Of a stretch of 9,311 nucleotides of DNA, positions 4,954 to 9,311 are shown one piece after another (the first letter of the stretch is position 1; every line of letters starts with the position of its first letter). The stretch is taken from the NCBI GenBank assembly GCA_003266145.1, contig MVJJ01000046.1, forward strand, positions 1 through 9,311. The letters are read 5' to 3'. Both the position numbers and the translations under genes were made by a program. Under the pieces are notes generated by a model that saw nothing but the letters and a program-made list of their open reading frames with translations, did no database searches and was not told where the DNA came from. This DNA is from Methanosphaera sp. SHI613 (lineage in GTDB: Archaea; Methanobacteriota; Methanobacteria; Methanobacteriales; Methanobacteriaceae).

Positions 4954-7860
4954 CTAGTTTTTAACGGCAATCGTGGTATTATATCTACTTCCAAGATAAG
5001 CGACCCTGTCACCTGTTACAAGCATGACGTTGATTTTTGTTGAATTTGAGTACTTGGCAGGTAACTTAATGTTTAGATTCACAGTACCATTTACCACGTC
5101 AAAGAAGACTGACTTGTTCTGGTCATCCTTTAATGTCTGCCCGTTTATTTTTACTGCTATCGTGTTTACACCAAGTACGTTGTGGCTATGTGCATCCAAG
5201 AGTTTTGCCTTAATCATCAGGTTAGCGTTTTTGTTTGCTGTGATGGATGTTATGTTGAAGTGTGTCTGTGTCTTTGTAAGGTTGAAGTAGGTCTTGTTTT
5301 CTGCTCGTTTATAGTTTCTATGTGAGTATACCGCGGTAAGCTTGAATGATCTTGCACTCCATCCGTCAGGTATGGTAAATTCCAGTGTTGCCTTGTTGTT
5401 TTTTACGTTTACTAGTATGGTGTTGTTGTTTGAGTCCTTGACAGTTAGACCGTTTACCTTAAAGAGTACGACTCCATCGTTTATGTCTACCGTATCCTTG
5501 AGTGTTGCAGTGAATGTTATCTTTTCATCCATCTTGGATGTTGACGGTGTTGTCGTGACTGTTATGATTGCTGTTCTGAGTGCAACGGCCAGGTTTGCCT
5601 TTGTTGTTGATGGGTTGTATGCCGTGTTTTCCAGGTAATCTGCCTGTATTTTTATGTTTGAATTTCTCCAATGGTTTAATGCGTTGAAGGTTATTGTTGC
5701 TTCTCCGTTTTTTACCGGGATGTTAGTGCTTCCCGTGTTAATGTCCTTGATGATTGTGTTGTTGTATTTGAAGTTTACGTATCCTGTGTTTATTTTCTTG
5801 TCATCAAGATCTGATACGCTTGCCTTGAGTGTAATCTTGTCTCCTACAAGTACTCTTGTATCATTTAGTGTTATTATTGTATTTGTCTTGTTGTTTGTTT
5901 TTCCAGGTATTGTGAATGTAGCGGTCGTTGATGTTACAGCCTGCTGTGATGAGTTTCCGGGATATTTGATTACGAGTTTTGTCTTTCCTGCTGGCAAATC
6001 AAGTGCCTGGATTATTTTTCCATTGTTGTCTGTTTTTAGTTGTATGGTCTTTTGTGGGTGTATGACTGATATGTCCGCATTTGAGAGTGGTTTTTTGGTT
6101 ATCATATCTGCAAGTGTTAGGTTGAGTACTGGCTTTGATGATAGCAGTATTTTGGTTGTCATGTTTGTTGGTCTTTTTGTGATGTTTATAGGTATTGTCG
6201 TGGCGAAGTTCTGGTATTTGTCACTTCCATCGTATCGTACCTGGATGTTGTTTGTACCGATGTTTAATCCTGGCCGGATTGTTATCTGTCCCTTGTTGTT
6301 TGTTTTGTAGGTGGTTTCTTTATTGTTTATCTTTACTATTAGGTTGGCATTTGCTATTGGCTTGTTTGTCTTTTGGTCGGTTAATGTGAGTATCATTGAA
6401 TCATTCTGGTAGATGTTACTTGTTACGTTGACGTTGAGGTTTACGGGCTGTTTTGGCTGTGGAACTGTTACCGTTACGGTCTTTGTTACGTTGGTCAGGT
6501 TGTCATTTCCCTTGTATTCAAGTTTGTATAACTGTGTTTGGATGTTCATTGGGATGTTATATGTTACCGCTCCATTGTTGTCTGTTCTTTTGGTGATTTT
6601 TGTATTGTCCGGTAGTGTTATGATTATATCCTGATTGGCTATTGTCCTGTTTAGTACCAGGTCCTTGAGTACTGCCCGTAGCTGATATGTGTTTGAATTA
6701 TTTATTACCGTGTAGTTTATGTCACTTACTCTTTTTATTATTGTGAAGTTTATGGTTTCGGTCCTGTTATTGTATGTGGCATTTCCGTCATAGGTTATGT
6801 TTGCATAGTGTTTTGCCACCTTTTCATCCAATTTTATGGTTGCAACACCGTTTTTGTCAGTTTTTGCATTGTATGTCTTACCGCCTGCCACCTTGAATTT
6901 GAATGGTGTATTTGCTAAAACTTTGCTGTTATTATAATCAGTTAACTTAATACTTATTGAAGTATTTCCAACGTATAAACTGTTTAACGTAACCGCATAT
7001 TGAACTATCCTTTTTGGTGTTGGGATATATAGGTTGGTTGATGCTTTTGCAGGGTTGTACCTGTAGTTACCGTCGAAAGTTATGTTGACGAAATTATCAC
7101 CCGCATTCAAGTCAATGGATATGAATCCATTACCGTTTTTATCGGTTTTCATTGAAACTACACGTCCATCAGATATTCTTACACCAATATTGGCATTTGA
7201 TATAGGATTAATGGTATTTGCATCCTTCAGGTTTACTGAAATATTGGCCCTACCGATATCTTCCTTGATAATAGCTACACTCATATTGACGTTGCTTTTG
7301 AATATCTCAAGTACCAGATCATAATTGTATGATTGGTAAGTTGCATTTCCTGCGTAGTCGATATTCACTGTGTTGTTGCCGCTTGGCAGATTGACTGATA
7401 CTCTTGAATAGCCTGTAGAGTTGGTTTTTGTATTTAGAACCGTGTCATCAGGTAGTCTTATCTTCAGATTACTTCCTGCTATGGCCTTGTTATTGTTGGC
7501 GTTTATAACGGCCACGTCAAATGTCGTGTTATCGACTAGATTGTTTCTGACGATGATGTTATATGTTACCGGTGTTTTTGATGCCGTCTTAATATTTTTA
7601 GGACTTTGCTTTGAAACATCCACTGTTGTCTGTATATCCTTAGCTTCATCTAGCTGTGAAACTTCATTCACAACGTTAGTTGTATCTTTAATAATATTTT
7701 GATTTGTATTTTCATAATTTACTTTATTTATATCTGCATCCACGATTTTATCCTGTATATCCTCAGAATCATCCTGGTTTTGTGCCGATACGGCAGTTAA
7801 TCCAAGAAATACCACGAGGATAAATAGGAATAAGCAGATATTCTTATATTTAATATTCAT
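4954..7860 (-). CDS. Secreted adhesin-like protein with nine Ig-like modules
   Basis: A 968-residue Asn/Thr-rich surface protein. A Sec signal peptide (1-26, hydrophobic 8-24) ends VSA before Gln27. A 70-residue acidic, Asn-rich linker follows. Six modules of about 90 residues come next (about 98-187, 190-280, 284-375, 378-466, 472-560, 562-652). Each has a KTDxNG-like turn (KTDKNG at 238 and 333, RTDNNG at 425, KTDNNG at 609) and a later YxGNxxY-like motif (YAGNATY at 169, YDGNATY at 357). Three longer modules of a second Ig-like type (about 656-760, 761-862, 864-968) carry FKVNG/VKINGQTLKD signatures. N-x-S/T sequons are frequent, so N-glycosylation is likely. The C-terminus has no visible transmembrane helix, pseudomurein-binding repeat or transglutaminase domain. 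GAGG 6 nt before the ATG supports the start. Such proteins are thought to mediate attachment in gut methanogens; the ligand is unknown. Confidence 0.88.
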   Translation of the reverse strand: MNIKYKNICLFLFILVVFLGLTAVSAQNQDDSEDIQDKIVDADINKVNYENTNQNIIKDTTNVVNEVSQLDEAKDIQTTVDVSKQSPKNIKTASKTPVTYNIIVRNNLVDNTTFDVAVINANNNKAIAGSNLKIRLPDDTVLNTKTNSTGYSRVSVNLPSGNNTVNIDYAGNATYQSYNYDLVLEIFKSNVNMSVAIIKEDIGRANISVNLKDANTINPISNANIGVRISDGRVVSMKTDKNGNGFISIDLNAGDNFVNITFDGNYRYNPAKASTNLYIPTPKRIVQYAVTLNSLYVGNTSISIKLTDYNNSKVLANTPFKFKVAGGKTYNAKTDKNGVATIKLDEKVAKHYANITYDGNATYNNRTETINFTIIKRVSDINYTVINNSNTYQLRAVLKDLVLNRTIANQDIIITLPDNTKITKRTDNNGAVTYNIPMNIQTQLYKLEYKGNDNLTNVTKTVTVTVPQPKQPVNLNVNVTSNIYQNDSMILTLTDQKTNKPIANANLIVKINNKETTYKTNNKGQITIRPGLNIGTNNIQVRYDGSDKYQNFATTIPINITKRPTNMTTKILLSSKPVLNLTLADMITKKPLSNADISVIHPQKTIQLKTDNNGKIIQALDLPAGKTKLVIKYPGNSSQQAVTSTTATFTIPGKTNNKTNTIITLNDTRVLVGDKITLKASVSDLDDKKINTGYVNFKYNNTIIKDINTGSTNIPVKNGEATITFNALNHWRNSNIKIQADYLENTAYNPSTTKANLAVALRTAIITVTTTPSTSKMDEKITFTATLKDTVDINDGVVLFKVNGLTVKDSNNNTILVNVKNNKATLEFTIPDGWSARSFKLTAVYSHRNYKRAENKTYFNLTKTQTHFNITSITANKNANLMIKAKLLDAHSHNVLGVNTIAVKINGQTLKDDQNKSVFFDVVNGTVNLNIKLPAKYSNSTKINVMLVTGDRVAYLGSRYNTTIAVKN

Positions 7861-7866
7861 AAAAAA

Positions 7867-7870
7867 CCTC
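7867..7870 (-). promoter_or_regulatory. Ribosome binding site of the adhesin-like gene
   Basis: The minus strand reads GAGG at 7870-7867, then six T, then the ATG at 7860. The 6-nt spacing is good. Upstream, the minus strand is very AT-rich with several TATA-like stretches (for example TTTATATA near 7951-7943), so the promoter cannot be fixed precisely. Confidence 0.65.
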
Positions 7871-7941
7871 GATTAATTATGGATAAATTATTTAATAATA
7901 ATTATTAACTTTATAATTCAAGTTATAAAAGACTTTTTAAA

Positions 7942-7996
7942 AAATATATAAAAGGAGGGTAATACAGCTGTGATAAAACTATGGAAAAAAGATTAA
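7942..7996 (+). other. Orphan plus-strand TATA-like and AGGAGGG signals with a minimal ORF
   Basis: On the plus strand, AATATATAAAA (about 7942-7951) is followed by a near-perfect Shine-Dalgarno AGGAGGG at 7953-7959 and, 10 nt later, a GTG at 7970. That GTG opens a frame of only eight codons (VIKLWKKD) before the TAA at 7994-7996. No plus-strand gene follows. It could be a chance match, the relic of a lost gene, or a small transcript opposing the adhesin gene upstream region. I do not call it a gene. Confidence 0.25.
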
Positions 7997-8049
7997 TGAA
8001 ATAATAAATAGGAATTTGTTCCATGGACAAAAGAAGCATTTATTTTTTA

Positions 8050-8814
8050 TCAGTCAAATTCTGTTACATTGCGGTTAGTGTATTGTCCATGAGACTGGGT
8101 CTTATCATCATATTGTATGGCAAAAGCCGGACATCTATGAAGACACCTTAAGCACATGACACACTTATCCTTAGTCCAGACCGGCTTATCCTCCATGATA
8201 GTGATTGCATTTATCGGACAGTCCGTTGCACATAACATGCAGCCTGTGCAACTGTCAAGTACGTGCAGGTGTTTTGTCTTTCTTGAGTTTTCATACATCA
8301 AGTCTGAGAAGATTGAAGATATCCTGTAGAAAATGTTAGCTCCAACAGATGTGCTTTCTTTGTTTCTTATACTTGGAATTATAACATCCAACTGTTTTTT
8401 TACATAACTTGTTTGCTTGTCTACCTCTTCCTGGTTGCTTAAGTCGAAAAATACCGTCCACGTATCAGGCATCTTTACAGTATACTGTGCGTTTAACTTA
8501 ACGCCATTCTTATCAAGGTGGCCTTTTATTTTTCCCAATGCGTTACCGCTGGTCGTACCGTAACTGGCTATAGCATAAACATATGAGTCATCATCGACGT
8601 TGATGTTTGTATTGGAGAAGAACTCATCCACCATTGAAGGTAATCCCCAGAAGTAGGTGGGCACTATTATTCCCAGTGACTCACCACGTGGCACCTTTAT
8701 GTCATAGACTTCTTCGTTCATACATTTGATTATGGATATTATTTGCTCATCCTCTGCTGCTATGCGCTGTGAGAGGTATTTGTTGTTTCCTGTTGCAGAA
8801 AAATAGATTATCAT
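8050..8814 (-). CDS. EFR1-type flavodoxin/2x[4Fe-4S] ferredoxin fusion protein
   Basis: A 254-residue cytosolic redox protein. The N-terminal flavodoxin-like domain (1 to about 160) opens with YFSATGNNKYLSQRIA (residues 4-19), the FMN phosphate-binding loop typical of this family. It continues with GIIVPTYFWGLPSMVDEF (48-65) and ASYGTTSGNALGKIKG (83-98). A helical linker leads to a bacterial-type ferredoxin domain with two CX2CX2CX3CP motifs: Cys189, 192, 195, 199 and Cys218, 221, 224, 228. The protein therefore carries one probable FMN and two [4Fe-4S] clusters and would pass electrons between ferredoxin-linked metabolism and a reductase; the partner is unknown. AAGGTGA at 8825-8819 lies 4 nt upstream of the ATG and sets the start. 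The 189-bp gap to the adhesin gene downstream argues for separate transcription. Confidence 0.9.
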   Translation of the reverse strand: MIIYFSATGNNKYLSQRIAAEDEQIISIIKCMNEEVYDIKVPRGESLGIIVPTYFWGLPSMVDEFFSNTNINVDDDSYVYAIASYGTTSGNALGKIKGHLDKNGVKLNAQYTVKMPDTWTVFFDLSNQEEVDKQTSYVKKQLDVIIPSIRNKESTSVGANIFYRISSIFSDLMYENSRKTKHLHVLDSCTGCMLCATDCPINAITIMEDKPVWTKDKCVMCLRCLHRCPAFAIQYDDKTQSHGQYTNRNVTEFD

Positions 8815-8818
8815 GATT

Positions 8819-8825
8819 TCACCTT
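8819..8825 (-). promoter_or_regulatory. Ribosome binding site of the EFR1-type gene
   Basis: The minus strand reads AAGGTGA at 8825-8819, complementary to the 16S 3' end, 4 nt before the ATG at 8814. Upstream, TAAATATGCA (8860-8851) is a candidate TATA box at a fitting distance. The remaining sequence to 9016 is AT-rich and shows no gene. Confidence 0.65.
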
Positions 8826-9016
8826 ATTCTATTAGATAATATATTAGTGATGCATATTTACCTTTACTGTCCTATGACTTCAATGAAATATTGTACCATA
8901 TTAAATGAGAAAATATATCACAGACAAATAATTCAAATATATTAATAAAAAATTAGCATGAAAAAAAAGATGTTACCTAAGAATTATATGATTAATTAAT
9001 TCAGTGAAAAATTATC

Positions 9017-9055
9017 AAAAAAAGGAATAATAGGGATAACTTTTATTATTATCCC
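9017..9055 (-). terminator. Hairpin plus T-tract after the second adhesin-like gene
   Basis: On the minus strand, GGGATAA (9055-9049) pairs with TTATCCC (9039-9033) around a 9-nt loop. A run of seven T follows at 9023-9017. It begins 10 bp after the TAA stop at 9066 and fits a terminator for that gene. Confidence 0.65.
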
Positions 9056-9065
9056 ATAAATTAAA

Positions 9066-9311
9066 TTATTCTGTAATGGTTAGTTTCTGTTCAGCGGTTA
9101 ATCTTTCAGAGCCTAATGATACTGCAGTCAAGTTATATTCCTTAGCCTTCATGTTTTCAGGAATTGTATATTGGATTGTTGCAATTCCATCAACCACTTT
9201 AGCATAGATAACCTTACCGTTAGCATCTTTTAAGCTTTTACCGTTTACTTTGATTACAACTTTTGAAGCATCGGTATTTACCTTAACCGTAAATGTGACA
9301 GTCTGTCCAAC
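9066..9311 (-). CDS. C-terminal module of a second adhesin-like protein (partial)
   Basis: The minus strand is open from the window edge (9311) to a TAA at 9068-9066, giving 81 residues. The sequence has the beta-rich Ig-like pattern: VGQTVTFTVKV, then VVIKVNGKSLKDANGKVIY, VVDGIATIQYTIP, and a final strand ending KLTITE. It aligns by eye with the last module of the 968-residue protein: IKVNGKSLKDANGKVIYAKV against VKINGQTLKDDQNKSVFFDV, and VVDGIATIQYTIP against VVNGTVNLNIKLP. Both proteins end right after this module with no visible anchor. The gene starts outside the window, so signal peptide and full length cannot be seen. An adhesin-like surface role is inferred from this one module. Confidence 0.8.
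   Translation of the reverse strand, partial: VGQTVTFTVKVNTDASKVVIKVNGKSLKDANGKVIYAKVVDGIATIQYTIPENMKAKEYNLTAVSLGSERLTAEQKLTITE

Noticed and set aside
4553..5012. Minus-strand ORFs overlapping the zincin gene and the convergent gap
   Set aside because: They are shadows of the plus-strand gene and of the adhesin 3' end, with no start signals and no protein-like pattern.
5654..6310. 218-residue plus-strand ORF, with several smaller ones across 5024-7702
   Set aside because: They lie antisense to the adhesin-like gene. Its Asn/Thr-rich codons give few stops on the opposite strand and yield Val/Leu/Phe/Ser-rich nonsense protein.
8958..8999. 13-codon plus-strand ORF starting ATG-AAA-AAA-AAG
   Set aside because: There is no ribosome binding site, it is very short, and it lies in an A-rich stretch where such frames arise by chance.
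1..9311. CRISPR arrays, insertion-sequence ends, tRNA or rRNA genes, and defence or toxin-antitoxin modules
   Set aside because: I found no regularly spaced repeats, transposase motifs, cloverleaf signatures or recognisable paired toxin/antitoxin genes. The lone zincin motif is not enough for a defence call.

Overview
The window looks like an AT-rich methanogenic archaeon of the order Methanobacteriales, most likely Methanosphaera or a close Methanobrevibacter relative. The evidence is the low GC content, TATA-type promoter elements, AGGAGGTGA-like ribosome binding sites, a very large Asn/Thr-rich Sec-exported adhesin-like protein built of Ig-like modules, and DUF2085, EFR1-type and ferredoxin-fused aldo/keto reductase-like genes. 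The genus is inferred from protein character only.

Layout. Bases 1-72 hold the last 23 codons of a gene rich in preferred codons. They are followed by a stretch of perfect hairpins ending in a T-tract terminator (109-254). On the minus strand, 1033-689 encodes a small DUF2085 membrane protein. A second minus-strand reading frame overlaps its end (695-382); it can only be read whole if the ribosome slips at A-AAA-AAG or if one base has been lost. Three plus-strand genes follow: a glycosyltransferase-like protein with a coiled-coil tail (1160-2476), an aldo/keto reductase-like protein with two C-terminal 4Fe-4S motifs (2541-3683), and, after a terminator-like hairpin and a new promoter, a protein with an HELVH zincin motif (3971-4831).

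The remaining genes are on the minus strand. A 968-residue secreted adhesin-like protein (7860-4954) converges on the zincin gene. Upstream of it lie an EFR1-type flavodoxin/ferredoxin fusion (8814-8050) and the C-terminal end of a second adhesin-like gene (9311-9066). The last module of that gene resembles the last module of the 968-residue protein.

The genes do not form an obvious single pathway. Cell-surface functions (adhesins, perhaps the glycosyltransferase) are interleaved with iron-sulfur redox proteins. I found no rRNA, tRNA, CRISPR array, insertion sequence or recognisable defence system. The most unusual signal is the frame-disrupted small ORF next to the DUF2085 gene, with its exact slippery heptamer.
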